Made by a program: the position numbers and the translations under genes. The notes under the pieces are model-generated. The model had not been told where the DNA came from and made no database searches. It saw nothing but the letters and a program-made list of their open reading frames with translations. From assembly GCF_029953285.1 (NCBI RefSeq), contig NZ_JASAOI010000077.1, positions 1 through 64,000 on the forward strand: 64,000 bases of DNA, read 5' to 3'. Numbering within the stretch: position 1 is the stretch's first letter; the number at the start of each line of letters is the position of its first letter. The stretch comes from Yinghuangia seranimata. Lineage in GTDB: Bacteria > Actinomycetota > Actinomycetes > Streptomycetales > Streptomycetaceae. Shown one piece after another: positions 39,201 to 47,938 of the stretch.

Positions 39201-39856
39201 GGCGCGGCGTCGGATCACCCGTGGGACCGGTCCGGGAGGTCTTGTCGGTGACGGGCGCGGAGCAAGCCCGACGTGCGGTGCCCGAGCCGCGGCCCGCGCA
39301 GGATCCTCTGGACGGCCCTGGCCGGGGCGGGTCTCACGTCGCGCCGGGTCCTTCCGGCCCTCCCTCGGGCCGTGCGTCGCAAGGCGCAGGGGTGGGGAGG
39401 GCCGGACGGACCCGGCTGCTCGTACTCGGTCGTGCTCGCGAGGTCCCGCAACGCGGCGAGGCGCCAGGCGGCGCGGCGTCGGCGAGGGCGGTGGGGGTTC
39501 CGGACACATGCTGCGTGCGCGGTGGGACGGCCTTGGACTGCACCCGGGTTCTGCCGCCGTGCCATCGCAAGGCTCCCCCGGCTTCGGCCGGAGAGCGCGG
39601 CGACAAGGGCCGCCGGGCCCGGAGCTGCCCGTGGTTGCGCGCCGGCCCTGAGACACGAGGCGCCGGTCCCGCGCGCCGCGCCGCGCCCCCCCTCGCGGGG
39701 GTGGTCGACACCGGACCCGTAGCGCCGGGGCGCCAACGCGTCACCGCCGCAGCTCAACGAGGAGGCGACCGGGACGGGCGCAAACGCGGCGAGAATCCGT
39801 GGCCGACCCGCGTGTGGTTCCAGGCAGCGCGGCGTCGGCAGGATTCCGGACGGGTG
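39201..39856. other. Intergenic, no supported gene
   Basis: Long overlapping open frames exist on both strands (for example 39273-39722 plus and 39215-39757 minus) but all are Arg/Ala/Pro-rich without domains or good ribosome sites. The stretch may be the rest of whatever brought in or eroded the rsmD piece. Confidence 0.45.
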
Positions 39857-40948
39857 CTAAGCCCGGACACGGGGGCGGGGGTCGGTGGGTGCGTCGGTCC
39901 AGAGGTCCGGAGGGACGTGGCCGACGGCGCGTCCCGCCGGGTCCAGGATGCGGCCGACGCGTTTGACCACGCGTAGCGCCAGGGCGCGGTCCACGACGGT
40001 GGCCTTCGGGAACTGGCGGACGATGGCCGCCTCCAGCCGCTGGACCTCCTCGACGCGGTGCAGCCACAGGGTGACCGTCAGGTTCGCCGCGCCGACCGTT
40101 GAGGAGCACATGCGGGTGCGGCTGAACGACGCGAGGGCGCGCGCGGTGTCGGCGGCCTGGTCGGTGGGGACCGACAGCCACAGGTGGGCCTGGATGGGCC
40201 AGCCGAGCAGGCTGTGCGCCGCGTCGCCGCGCAGGACGGCGGTTCCGGAGTCGAGGAGCCGGCGCACGCGGGCGCGCACCGTGCTCTGCGGCTGCCCGGT
40301 GCGGACGCTGAGCTCGGCGTAGCTCATCCGGCCGTCCTCGGCGAGGTGCGCGAGGAGTTCGCGGTCGAAGCCGACGACCGACACGGGGGCGGCGCGGGCG
40401 GGTTCGTGGGCGCGGAGGGCGGCTCGCTGGGAGCGGTCGAGCGCGTCGGGGCGCCAGTGGCCGGTGTCGCGGTGGACCCGGACGACCGGGGTGGTGCGGA
40501 CGGCGCGGACACCGTCGACGGCGGGGATCCGGTCGAGGACGTACTCGGTGAGCGCGGTGCCCTGGGGGGCGGCGGCGGTGACCAGGATGTCGCGGTCGCC
40601 GGTGAGCAGTTCGACGGTGACGGCCTGCGGGTCGCGGGCGAGGGTGTCGGCGACGCGGGCCACGCTGCCCGCGTGGCAGTCGAGTTCGACCAGCGCGACG
40701 CCGGCCGGTGTCGGGGTGCTGCCGCCCGGGTGGCAGGTCACCCAGGCGGCGCCTTCGGCGGAGAGCCGGGCCCACCGCCGCGACAGCGTCGCGGGGTCGA
40801 CGTCGAGGATCGGGGCGAGGGCCGCCCACGAGGCACGCGGGCTGATCAGGACGGCGTCGACCAGCGCGAGGTCCAGTTCGTCGAGGACGGCGGGGGCGGC
40901 CGCGCCCGCGAAGCCGGTCGCGGCACGTGCCGTGGCGGTGGATGTCAT
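39857..40948 (-). CDS. Double-length Lrp/AsnC-family regulator 2
   Basis: A 363-aa protein with two AsnC-type halves: HTH near LDLALVDAVLISPRASWAAL and near DRELLAHLAEDGRMSYAELS, and sensor segments GDRDILVTAAAPQGTALTEY and SRTRMCSSTVGAANLTVTLW. It closely resembles regulator 1 in architecture and ending (DLWTDAP and DLWGGAE). The ATG lies 13 bp after the matB stop, so it is probably the second gene of a matB-lrp operon. Confidence 0.88.
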   Translation of the reverse strand: MTSTATARAATGFAGAAAPAVLDELDLALVDAVLISPRASWAALAPILDVDPATLSRRWARLSAEGAAWVTCHPGGSTPTPAGVALVELDCHAGSVARVADTLARDPQAVTVELLTGDRDILVTAAAPQGTALTEYVLDRIPAVDGVRAVRTTPVVRVHRDTGHWRPDALDRSQRAALRAHEPARAAPVSVVGFDRELLAHLAEDGRMSYAELSVRTGQPQSTVRARVRRLLDSGTAVLRGDAAHSLLGWPIQAHLWLSVPTDQAADTARALASFSRTRMCSSTVGAANLTVTLWLHRVEEVQRLEAAIVRQFPKATVVDRALALRVVKRVGRILDPAGRAVGHVPPDLWTDAPTDPRPRVRA

Positions 40949-40961
40949 CGGGCCTCCGGGC

Positions 40962-42452
40962 TCACGCGTCCGTGCTGAGCTGCTTCTTCTGGACCTTGCC
41001 GAGCGCGTTGCGCGGCAGCGCGTCGACGCGGACCACGCGGCGCGGCCGCTTGTGCACGGACAGCCCGGCCGCCACGAAGTCGGTCAGCTCGCGGTCGGTG
41101 ACCGCCGGCTCGGCGACGACGAACGCGACGATCTCCTGGCCGAGGTCGGCGTGCGGCACGCCCACGACGGCGGCCTCGCGGACCGCGGGATGGGAGAGCA
41201 GCGCGTCCTCGACCTCGCCGGCGCCGATCCGGAAGCCGCCGCTCTTGATCAGGTCGGTGGCGGCGCGGCCGACGATGCGGTGCCGGCCGTCGGGGTCGAC
41301 GGTGGCGAGGTCGCCGGTGCGGAACCAGCCGTCGGGGGTGAGCGCGGCGGCGGTGGCGTCCGGCCGGTTCAGGTAGCCGGCGAACAGCGTCGGCCCGCTG
41401 ACCTGGAGTTCGCCGATCGTGCGGCCGTCGGCGGGGACGGGCGTGCCGTCCTCGGCGGCCAGGCGCGTGGTGATGCCGTCGAGCGGGTGCCCGACGGTGC
41501 CGGGCGGGCGCTCGCCGTCGGCGCGGGTGCTGACGGTGATGAGCGTCTCCGTCATGCCGTAGCGCTCGACGGGGTGGTGGCCGGTCAGCTCGGCGACGCG
41601 GGCGAACACCGGTGCGGGGAGCGGCGCGCTGCCGGAGACCAGCAGGCGTGCGCCGCGCAGGGCCCGTGCGGCGGCGGGCTCGTCGGCGATGCGGGACCAC
41701 ACGGTCGGCACGCCGAAGAACAGGCTTCCGCCGTGCTGTTCGGCGGCCGCGGCGTAGCGCTCGGCGGTGGGGCGGCCGGTGTGGACGAGGCGCGATCCGG
41801 TGCGCAGCGCGCCGAGGACGCCGAGGACGAGGCCGTGGATGTGGAACAGCGGGAGTCCGTGCACGAGGACGTCGTCCGCGCTCCAGTCCCACGCGGTGGC
41901 GAGCGCGTCCAGGTCGGCGGCGACGGCCCCATGGGTGGTGAGAACGCCCTTGGGGGCGCCGGTGGTTCCGCTGGTGTACAGGATCAGGGCGACGGTGTCG
42001 GACGCCGGCGCGGGGAAGGACGTGCCGGCCTGACGGGCCAGGTCGATCGGGAGCGTGGGCACGCCGGTGTCGGCCCAGGCCCCGGGGGTGGCGGGGCCGA
42101 AGCCCGGGTCGAGCAGCGCGGCGGCGCCGGAGTCGCGCAGGATGTGCGCGCGCTCGAGCGGGCCGGAGTCCGGCGGCACGGGGACGACGGGCACGCCGGC
42201 CTGCAGTCCGCCGAGCACGGCGGCGACCGTCTCCAGCGACGCGGTCGCGCGGACGGCGACGGCGGGCAGGCCGCGGACGTCCTGGGCGACGGCGGCGGCC
42301 GCGGCGAGCAGCGCCGCGCGGTCGGTGGCCCGGCCGTCGACGACCAGCGCGTCGGGGTGGTCGGGCAGCCCTTCCGGCGTGGCGGCACAAAGAGGGGCGG
42401 GCGCGAAGCGCGCTGTGGGCGGCGACGGGTGGTCTGGCGCGGGTGTCGGCAT
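40962..42452 (-). CDS. matB: Malonyl-CoA/methylmalonyl-CoA synthetase (MatB-like)
   Basis: A 496-aa ANL-superfamily ligase turning (methyl)malonate, CoA and ATP into the CoA ester. AMP-binding motifs: LILYTSGTTGAPKG (P-loop), GLPLFHIHGLVLGVLGALR, RYGMTET, GWFRTGDLATV, GRAATDLIKSGGFRIGAGE and RNALGKVQKKQL (C-terminal Lys). The HGLPLFHIHGLVLG block and overall length agree closely with Streptomyces MatB. It supplies extender units or uses free malonate. It heads an operon with an Lrp-type regulator. Confidence 0.85.
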   Translation of the reverse strand: MPTPAPDHPSPPTARFAPAPLCAATPEGLPDHPDALVVDGRATDRAALLAAAAAVAQDVRGLPAVAVRATASLETVAAVLGGLQAGVPVVPVPPDSGPLERAHILRDSGAAALLDPGFGPATPGAWADTGVPTLPIDLARQAGTSFPAPASDTVALILYTSGTTGAPKGVLTTHGAVAADLDALATAWDWSADDVLVHGLPLFHIHGLVLGVLGALRTGSRLVHTGRPTAERYAAAAEQHGGSLFFGVPTVWSRIADEPAAARALRGARLLVSGSAPLPAPVFARVAELTGHHPVERYGMTETLITVSTRADGERPPGTVGHPLDGITTRLAAEDGTPVPADGRTIGELQVSGPTLFAGYLNRPDATAAALTPDGWFRTGDLATVDPDGRHRIVGRAATDLIKSGGFRIGAGEVEDALLSHPAVREAAVVGVPHADLGQEIVAFVVAEPAVTDRELTDFVAAGLSVHKRPRRVVRVDALPRNALGKVQKKQLSTDA

Positions 42453-42567
42453 GGCGGTGTCTCCCGGGCGGGTCAGGGCCCGGCGGCAGGTCGGATCCGC
42501 CGGGCCGCTGCCATGGTGCGTCCTGCTTGCGAAGATCGCCTACTGCTGGTTCCGGATTGACGGAAAC

Positions 42568-42583
42568 CGCCATTTCGATGGCG
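42568..42583. promoter_or_regulatory. Candidate operator before matB
   Basis: A perfect dyad CGCCAT-TTCG-ATGGCG, 116 bp upstream of the matB ATG in the 185-bp gap behind the third Lrp-type gene. It is AT-richer than its surroundings. A binding site for one of the neighbouring Lrp-type regulators is a reasonable guess. Confidence 0.4.
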
Positions 42584-42637
42584 TGATCCGCCACGATCGG
42601 ACGGCCTGACGCACCATCGGCGCCCTGGTCGGGAGGC

Positions 42638-43603
42638 TCAGTCCGCCCGGTGGTCGAGGATGCCGCTGCGCTTGAGCGCGCGGACGACGAGCGACGTCTC
42701 CACGTTCTCGGCGTGCCGCACCCACGGGGCCTCGGTGACGAAGGCGTACAGGGCGGCGCGGTCGGCGACGGTGACGTCCGCGACGACCTGGTGCTCTCCC
42801 ATGACCGCCGCGGCGTACCGCACGTTCGGCGACAGCAGGAGTGCGTCGCCGAGCTGCGGGACCCGGGTGGGGGCGGCCTTGATCCACAGGATGGCCTCGA
42901 CGGGCAGGCCGAGCGCGGCCGGGTCGACGACGGCGCGGAAGTGCACGTGCCCCTCGCGGCGCAGGTAGTCCACGCGGCGGCGCACGGTCGGCTCGGACAG
43001 CCCGACCAGGCGCGCGATCTCGTCGTGCGTCCGGCGTCCGTCGGTGGCGAGCGCGCGCAGGATCTGCCGCTCCTCGCGCGACAGCGACGCGATGCGCTGG
43101 TCGCTGGGCACCGGTGTGATCGCCGGGTAGCCGCGCACGGCCTCGGCCTCGGCGGGGGTGACCAGGCCGGGCTGCCACTCGTGCACGGTGCGGAAGTAGC
43201 GCAGGATCGGCAGCGACGTGAACTGGGTCAGGCCCGGGATGCCGGGGATCTCGTCGAGCAGCAGCTCGCCGAGCCGGCCCGCCGGGCACATGATCTCGGC
43301 GACGCAGTCGGCGGATCCGGTGAGCATGTACGTGAAGGTCACCCCGTCCCGACGCGCGAGCGACGCGGCGGCGACCCGGGTCGCGGCCTGCATGCAGGCC
43401 GCGCGCAGGAGCGAGGCCTCGCCGTGGATCGACAGCCCGGTCACGACGACGGTCCGGTCGGCCAGGAGGCGGGTGCCGTGCCGGGCGACGGTGCGTTCGG
43501 GCTCGCCGAGTGCGGCGGCGATGCGGCGCCACGAGGCCCGGCCGTCCACCTGCAGGCAGCCGATGATGCGGCGGTCGAGTTCTCCGACGGTTGGTGTCTG
43601 CAT
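42638..43603 (-). CDS. Double-length Lrp/AsnC-family regulator 3
   Basis: A 321-aa two-half AsnC-type regulator. HTH 1 near LDRRIIGCLQVDGRASWRRI, HTH 2 near ERQILRALATDGRRTHDEIA. Sensor halves include FTYMLTGSADCVAEIMCPAG and RYAAAVMGEHQVVADVTVAD. It is divergent from the amidase gene (116-bp gap) and upstream of matB, and may act on either. ATG at 43603. Confidence 0.9.
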   Translation of the reverse strand: MQTPTVGELDRRIIGCLQVDGRASWRRIAAALGEPERTVARHGTRLLADRTVVVTGLSIHGEASLLRAACMQAATRVAAASLARRDGVTFTYMLTGSADCVAEIMCPAGRLGELLLDEIPGIPGLTQFTSLPILRYFRTVHEWQPGLVTPAEAEAVRGYPAITPVPSDQRIASLSREERQILRALATDGRRTHDEIARLVGLSEPTVRRRVDYLRREGHVHFRAVVDPAALGLPVEAILWIKAAPTRVPQLGDALLLSPNVRYAAAVMGEHQVVADVTVADRAALYAFVTEAPWVRHAENVETSLVVRALKRSGILDHRAD

Positions 43604-43719
43604 CCGTCAAGTATGCGTCTGTTTTCGTCATCCTGAAGCGGGGTCTGTCCACAAACCCCTCGGCTCGGCGAAAGTGGGCGCACTGTCCGGCCAGGGCATG
43701 TCGAAGCGAAGAGGGTTCG

Positions 43720-45261
43720 ATGACCGATATGGCGTCCGCCGCCCAGCCCGTCCCCGCCGTCCCCCCCCGCCCGTCGCCCCCCACCACCCATATTCGAGGG
43801 CGCTCCGCGCCCGCCCCCCTTGTTGCGTCGCCCCCCGCCGCCGCGCCGGGTGGCCTGTGCGACATGACCGCGCGCGACCTCGCGGCCCTGCTGCGCTCGG
43901 GCGCGGTGTCCGCGCGCGAGGTGCTGGACGCGCACCTGACCCGTATCGAGCGCACCAACCCCGACGTCAACGCGATCGTGACGCTCGTGCCGGACGCCGC
44001 GTGGGAGTACGCCGCGGCGGCCGACGCGCGGTACGCCCGCGGCGAAGCGCTCGGCCCGCTACACGGGCTGCCGATCGCCCACAAGGACACCCACGACACG
44101 GCCGGCGTCCGCACCACGTACGGCAGCCCGCTGCTGGCCGACAACGTGCCCGAGCGCGACGAGCTGGTCGTCGAGCGCATGCGCGCGGCCGGCGCGGTGC
44201 CGCTCGGCAAGACCAACGTGCCGGAGTTCGCGGCGGGTTCGCACACGGTCAACACCGTCTTCGGTGCGACCCGCAACCCGTACGACCTGACCCGCTCGGC
44301 GGGCGGCAGCAGCGGAGGCGCGGCGGCGGCGCTCGCGTGCGGCATGCACCCGCTCGCGGACGGCAGTGACATGGGCGGCTCGCTGCGCAACCCGGCGTCG
44401 TTCTGCAACGTGGTCGGGTTCCGCCCGTCGCCGGGGCGGGTGCCGACGTGGCCCGACGCGACGCCGTGGGCGACCATGGCCGTGCAGGGGCCCATGGCGC
44501 GGACGGTCGCGGACACGGGGCTGCTGCTGTCGGTGCTCGCCGGGCCCGACGCGCGCTCCCCCATCGCGCTGGACGAGCCGGGCACGTCGTTCGCGGAGCC
44601 GCTGGACCGGGACATGGCCGGGCTGCGCGTCGCGTGGTCGCCCAACCTCGGCGGGCGGGTGCCGGTCGAGCCGGAGGTCGCCGCGGTGGTCGCCGACGCG
44701 GCGGCGGTGTTCGAGCGCATGGGCTGCGCGGTCACGGAGGACTGCCCCGACCTGTCCGGCGCCGAGGAGGTCTTCCGGACGCTGCGGGCCTGGCAGTTCG
44801 CGTCGCTGATCGGGCCGTGGCTGGACGCCTTCCCGGAGCGCGTCAACGCGTCGCTCACCTGGAACGTCCTGGCCGGGCGCGGGCTGCGTGGCGAGGACGT
44901 CGCGCGGGCGGAGCGGCTGCACGGCGAACTGTTCCACCGTGTACGGCTGTTCTTCGACCGCTACGACGTGCTGGTGCTGCCGGTCAGCCAGCTCGCGCCG
45001 TTCCCGGTCGAGTGGGACTTCCCGCACGAGGTCGCGGGCACCGAGATGACGACGTACCTGGACTGGATGCGCTCCGCCTACCTGGTCTCGGCGACCGGCT
45101 CCCCCGCGCTGGCGGTGCCGGCCGGGTTCACGCCGGGCGGACTGCCGGTCGGCGTCCAACTGGTGGGGCCGCACCGCGCGGACTTCGCGGTGCTGCAGTA
45201 CGGGCACGCGTTCGAGCAGGCGACCGGATACGGCGCCCGCCGCCCGACGCTGCTGGGCTGA
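43720..45261 (+). CDS. Amidase (amidase-signature family)
   Basis: A 513-aa AS-family hydrolase with the Ser-cisSer-Lys triad: Lys in LPIAHKDTHD, the glycine-rich SAGGSSGGAAAALACG, and GSDMGGSLRNPASFCNVVGF. Family members usually begin at the LCDMTARDLAALLR equivalent; here about 47 extra residues precede it, part of which (PRPSPPTTHIRGRSAPAPLV) is encoded by a dispersed repeat. The ATG at 43720 is preceded by GAGGG; an internal start cannot be excluded. Substrate unknown. Confidence 0.88.
   Translation: MTDMASAAQPVPAVPPRPSPPTTHIRGRSAPAPLVASPPAAAPGGLCDMTARDLAALLRSGAVSAREVLDAHLTRIERTNPDVNAIVTLVPDAAWEYAAAADARYARGEALGPLHGLPIAHKDTHDTAGVRTTYGSPLLADNVPERDELVVERMRAAGAVPLGKTNVPEFAAGSHTVNTVFGATRNPYDLTRSAGGSSGGAAAALACGMHPLADGSDMGGSLRNPASFCNVVGFRPSPGRVPTWPDATPWATMAVQGPMARTVADTGLLLSVLAGPDARSPIALDEPGTSFAEPLDRDMAGLRVAWSPNLGGRVPVEPEVAAVVADAAAVFERMGCAVTEDCPDLSGAEEVFRTLRAWQFASLIGPWLDAFPERVNASLTWNVLAGRGLRGEDVARAERLHGELFHRVRLFFDRYDVLVLPVSQLAPFPVEWDFPHEVAGTEMTTYLDWMRSAYLVSATGSPALAVPAGFTPGGLPVGVQLVGPHRADFAVLQYGHAFEQATGYGARRPTLLG
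43767..43826. repeat. Dispersed repeat copy 1, inside the amidase N-terminus
   Basis: It shares CCGCCCGTCG at the left end, a C-rich tract, CCCATATTCGAGG and a pyrimidine-rich right part with 47376-47443. The CATATTCGAG core is conspicuously AT-rich here. The right inverted-repeat arm of copy 2 is not present. It is read in frame as coding sequence. Confidence 0.75.
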
Positions 45262-45350
45262 CGGCGGAACCGTGCACGCCGCCGGGCGCGCTGAAGCGAT
45301 GCGTGCGGGTTAACCGGCCGCGCACCGGCGCTGCGGACCCTCCCTACAAC

Positions 45351-45373
45351 ACCCGGAAGTACCGCTTCCGGGT
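45351..45373. terminator. Hairpin between amidase and esterase genes
   Basis: A perfect 9-bp stem, ACCCGGAAG-TACCG-CTTCCGGGT, 90 bp after the amidase stop and 26 bp before the esterase GTG. It may end amidase transcription or be an operator or leader hairpin of the esterase. Confidence 0.55.
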
Positions 45374-45399
45374 TGGGGTTTCGAGAACCTGGAGGTCCC

Positions 45400-46431
45400 G
45401 TGATCAGTCGTCGCGGCTTGTTCGCACCGATGGCGGCGCTGCCGCTCGCCGCCGTCCTGCCCGGGTCGGCGGCCGCCGCGCCGTCGGGCGTGCCTGCGGC
45501 ACCCGCCGTGCCCGCCGCACCGCCCCGGCACATCCGGGTGACGGAAGAGCGGCGTGACGGCCGCGTCCTGGACCTGACCGTCGAGTCGCCGTCGCTCGGC
45601 GGCTCGGCCGTGGTGCGCCTGCTCCTCCCCCAGGGCTGGCGCGCCGGCTCGGGCCACCGCTGGCCGGTGCTGTACCTGCTGCACGGCGCGACCGGCGACC
45701 ACCGCATGTGGAGCGAGCACTCCGACGTCGCGGCGCTCACCGAGGACCTCGGCGTGCTGGTCGTGATCCCGGACGGCGGCCCCTACAGCTACTACTCGAA
45801 CTGGTGGAACCACGGGAAGTTCGGCGCCCCGGCGTGGGAGGCGTTCCACCTCGACGAGCTGCGGACGCTCCTCGAGGCGCGCTACGGCGCGGGGCACCGG
45901 CGCGCGGTGGCCGGACTGTCGATGGGCGGCCAGGGCGCGTTCAAGTACGCGGCGGCGCGGCCGGGGATGTTCCTGGCGGCCGCGTCGTACAGCGGTGTGC
46001 TGAACACGACGTCGCCTCGCAGGGTCACGCTGGGACCGTACGGCGACGTGGACTTCGCGGCCGGGCAGGCGGCGTTCATCCGGGGGTACGGCGCCGATCC
46101 GCTCGCACTGTGGGGTGACCGCGACGCGCAGGCGGCGATCTGGGCGGCCAACAACCCGACGGATCTGGCGTACCGGCTGCGCGGCATCCCGCTCTACATC
46201 TCGGCGGGCGACGGCACGCCCGGGCCGCTGGACCCTCCCGGGACCGCGTGGGATCCGAACGAGGCGCTGTTCGGGCCGATGTCGAACGACTTCGCGGCCG
46301 CGGGGCGCCGGTTCCGGCTGCGGATGACCCTGGCGCTCGGCAAGGGCACGCACACGATGCCGTACTGGCAGCACCACCTGCACGAGTCGCTGCCGATGCT
46401 TATGGGCGCCCTCGGGGTCGACCACCGCTGA
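45400..46431 (+). CDS. Tat-exported esterase (antigen 85 / esterase D-like)
   Basis: A 343-aa alpha/beta hydrolase. The N-terminus SRRGLFAPMAALPLAAVLPG has a twin-arginine motif and an AAAAP cleavage region, so export by Tat is likely. The catalytic Ser is in AGLSMGGQGAFKYAAARPG; the acid and His come late (GDGTPGP, GTHTMPYWQHHLHESL). It belongs to the putative esterase family that includes mycolyltransferases and formylglutathione hydrolase. Start GTG at 45400 with GGAGG five bases upstream. Confidence 0.88.
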   Translation: MISRRGLFAPMAALPLAAVLPGSAAAAPSGVPAAPAVPAAPPRHIRVTEERRDGRVLDLTVESPSLGGSAVVRLLLPQGWRAGSGHRWPVLYLLHGATGDHRMWSEHSDVAALTEDLGVLVVIPDGGPYSYYSNWWNHGKFGAPAWEAFHLDELRTLLEARYGAGHRRAVAGLSMGGQGAFKYAAARPGMFLAAASYSGVLNTTSPRRVTLGPYGDVDFAAGQAAFIRGYGADPLALWGDRDAQAAIWAANNPTDLAYRLRGIPLYISAGDGTPGPLDPPGTAWDPNEALFGPMSNDFAAAGRRFRLRMTLALGKGTHTMPYWQHHLHESLPMLMGALGVDHR

Positions 46432-46437
46432 CCGCGC

Positions 46438-46911
46438 TCAGTCTTCACCGCCGCGGGTGTCGCCCGCGGCGGTGAAGACGCGCAGCAGCAGCGCGTGCAG
46501 TTGGGCCCGCTCGTCGGGGCCGAGTGGGGCGAGGAGTTCGTCCTGGACGGCGGCGGCCTCGTCGAGCAGCCCGCGCAACGCGGCGCGGCCGGCCGGGGTG
46601 ACGGTCACGACGACGCGCCGCCGGTCAGCCGTGTCGCGGGCGCGCGACACCTGGCCGGCGGCCTCGAGCTGGTCGACGACCTTGGTGATGTCGCTGGGGT
46701 CGACGCCGAGCCGGTCGGACAGCGCGCGCTGCGCCTGCGCACCGAAGTCGGCGAGCGCGGCCAGGACGGCGAAGTGCCAGAGCCGCAGGCCGCGTTCGCC
46801 AAGCCGCGCGGCGAGTCGACCGCGTGCCGTCTTGCCGGTGAGGGACAGCAGGTAGGTGCTGAGCCCGAGCAGGCTCGGCGGGGCGGCGGGGGTGGGCTCC
46901 ATGGCCCTCAT
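46438..46911 (-). CDS. MarR-family regulator 1
   Basis: A 157-aa winged-helix repressor: LRLWHFAVLAALADFGAQAQ, ALSDRLGVDPSDITKVVDQL (recognition helix), DTADRRRVVVTVTPAG (wing). Starts at ATG 46911 or 46902. It is divergent from a VOC-fold gene, and a perfect palindrome lies between them, so it probably represses both itself and that gene. Confidence 0.92.
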   Translation of the reverse strand: MRAMEPTPAAPPSLLGLSTYLLSLTGKTARGRLAARLGERGLRLWHFAVLAALADFGAQAQRALSDRLGVDPSDITKVVDQLEAAGQVSRARDTADRRRVVVTVTPAGRAALRGLLDEAAAVQDELLAPLGPDERAQLHALLLRVFTAAGDTRGGED

Positions 46912-46926
46912 TCTAGGTCTTCTCCT

Positions 46927-46948
46927 ATAGTGGGTGCACACCCACTAT
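46927..46948. promoter_or_regulatory. Palindromic MarR operator
   Basis: A perfect 22-bp palindrome, arms ATAGTGGGTG and CACCCACTAT around CA, centred between the MarR gene and the divergent VOC-protein gene, 16 bp from each start region. It is much more AT-rich than the surroundings. Confidence 0.9.
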
Positions 46949-46963
46949 TTTTGGAGTGAGGCC

Positions 46964-47371
46964 ATGGACGCACTGCACCCCCGCCTGCTCGTCGACGACT
47001 TCGCCGCGTGCTTCGGGTTCTACTCGGCCGTCCTGCCGGCACTCGCCGGCGCGCACCTGGTCAAGGGCGCCGCGGCGGGCCCGTACGCGAACTGGGACGT
47101 CGACGACGAGGCCCTGCTGGTGCTGTTCGACCGGGGCGCGATGTCGGCCGTGGCCGGCACCGGCGACCTGCCGCGCACCGCGCCGCCGGCGCAGGACCGC
47201 ACCATGTTCGTGCTGCGCGTCACCGACGTCGACGACGCGGTCGAGACCTGCCTGAAGAACGGCGGCACCCTCGCCGTCGCCGCGACCGACCGGCCCGACT
47301 GGGGCCCGAACCTGCGCACCGCGCACGTCCGCGACCCTGAGGGCACCCTGCTCGAACTCCAGTCGTACTGA
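46964..47371 (+). CDS. VOC-fold (glyoxalase/dioxygenase superfamily) protein
   Basis: A 135-aa vicinal-oxygen-chelate protein: HPRLLVDDFAACFGFYSAVL in the first beta-alpha-beta-beta-beta module, and VRDPEGTLLELQSY in the second, with its metal-position Glu. The first metal position His is kept in LHPRLLV. Could be a lyase, dioxygenase or binding protein. ATG at 46964 with GGAG upstream. Target of the neighbouring MarR. Confidence 0.88.
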   Translation: MDALHPRLLVDDFAACFGFYSAVLPALAGAHLVKGAAAGPYANWDVDDEALLVLFDRGAMSAVAGTGDLPRTAPPAQDRTMFVLRVTDVDDAVETCLKNGGTLAVAATDRPDWGPNLRTAHVRDPEGTLLELQSY

Positions 47372-47375
47372 CCGC

Positions 47376-47443
47376 CCGCCCGTCGCCCCCGCCGCCCATA
47401 TTCGAGGTCGCTTCGCTTCCGTTCCTCCCTTGCCGACGGGCGG
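47376..47443. repeat. Dispersed repeat copy 2 with 10-bp terminal inverted repeats
   Basis: Ends are CCGCCCGTCG and CGACGGGCGG, perfect complements, enclosing 48 bp that include CCCATATTCGAGG and several TTCGCTTCC/TTCC tracts. It fills the gap between the convergent VOC and DUF5134 genes and could also terminate both. Copy 1 is in the amidase gene. Confidence 0.8.
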
Positions 47444-47444
47444 C

Positions 47445-47915
47445 TCACATGCCGTGGACCATCAGGGCCATCGCCGCGGACATGCCGGCTGTGCAGGCGA
47501 GTTCGGCGGTACGGGTCCGTCTCCGCGGCCCCTCCCCCGGGTCGACGCGCACAGGGCGCAGCGCCAGGCCCGCCGCGCAGCCGCCCCACAGCACGAGCAG
47601 CGCCAGGTACGGCCCGTGCCACCACCCGGCGTCGTGCCCGGCGTGGCCCGCCGGGTGCGCCGCCGGGGCGACGAGCGTGAGCACAGCCATCGCGTACAGG
47701 TCGAGCGCCGTACCGGGGCGTCCCGCCCGCGCGCCCGGGCGGCCGAGCGCCCAGGCGGCGGCGAGGCCCAGGACGACCGTCCAGCCTCCGGGGCCCAGCG
47801 GATCGCGGTCGGGCGCCGCCATGGCGGCCATGGCGGCGCCCATCAGCGCGTACGGCAGGACCCCGCGCACCCGTCCGCGCCGGTGGGCGGCGGCCCCGAC
47901 CAGGGCCGCCGCCAC
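47445..47915 (-). CDS. DUF5134-like small membrane protein
   Basis: A polytopic protein of about 156 aa: four or five hydrophobic segments, a His-rich loop AHPAGHAGHDAGWWHGPYLA, then the end MSAAMALMVHGM. The start is uncertain: GTG at 47915 is the first plausible codon, and the family normally has one more N-terminal helix; sequence upstream in this frame lies inside the amine oxidase gene and lacks a start. It may be shortened. Confidence 0.6.
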   Translation of the reverse strand: MAAALVGAAAHRRGRVRGVLPYALMGAAMAAMAAPDRDPLGPGGWTVVLGLAAAWALGRPGARAGRPGTALDLYAMAVLTLVAPAAHPAGHAGHDAGWWHGPYLALLVLWGGCAAGLALRPVRVDPGEGPRRRTRTAELACTAGMSAAMALMVHGM

Positions 47916-47938
47916 ACCGAGCGCGGTGGCGAACGGGG

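Noticed and set aside
39273-39722. Arg-rich protein gene after the rsmD fragment
   Set aside because: Overlapping open frames of equal quality exist on both strands and none shows a domain or ribosome site.
40962-42452. Antibiotic biosynthetic cluster around matB
   Set aside because: No polyketide synthase, NRPS or tailoring genes lie in the window; a single extender-unit enzyme is not evidence for a cluster.
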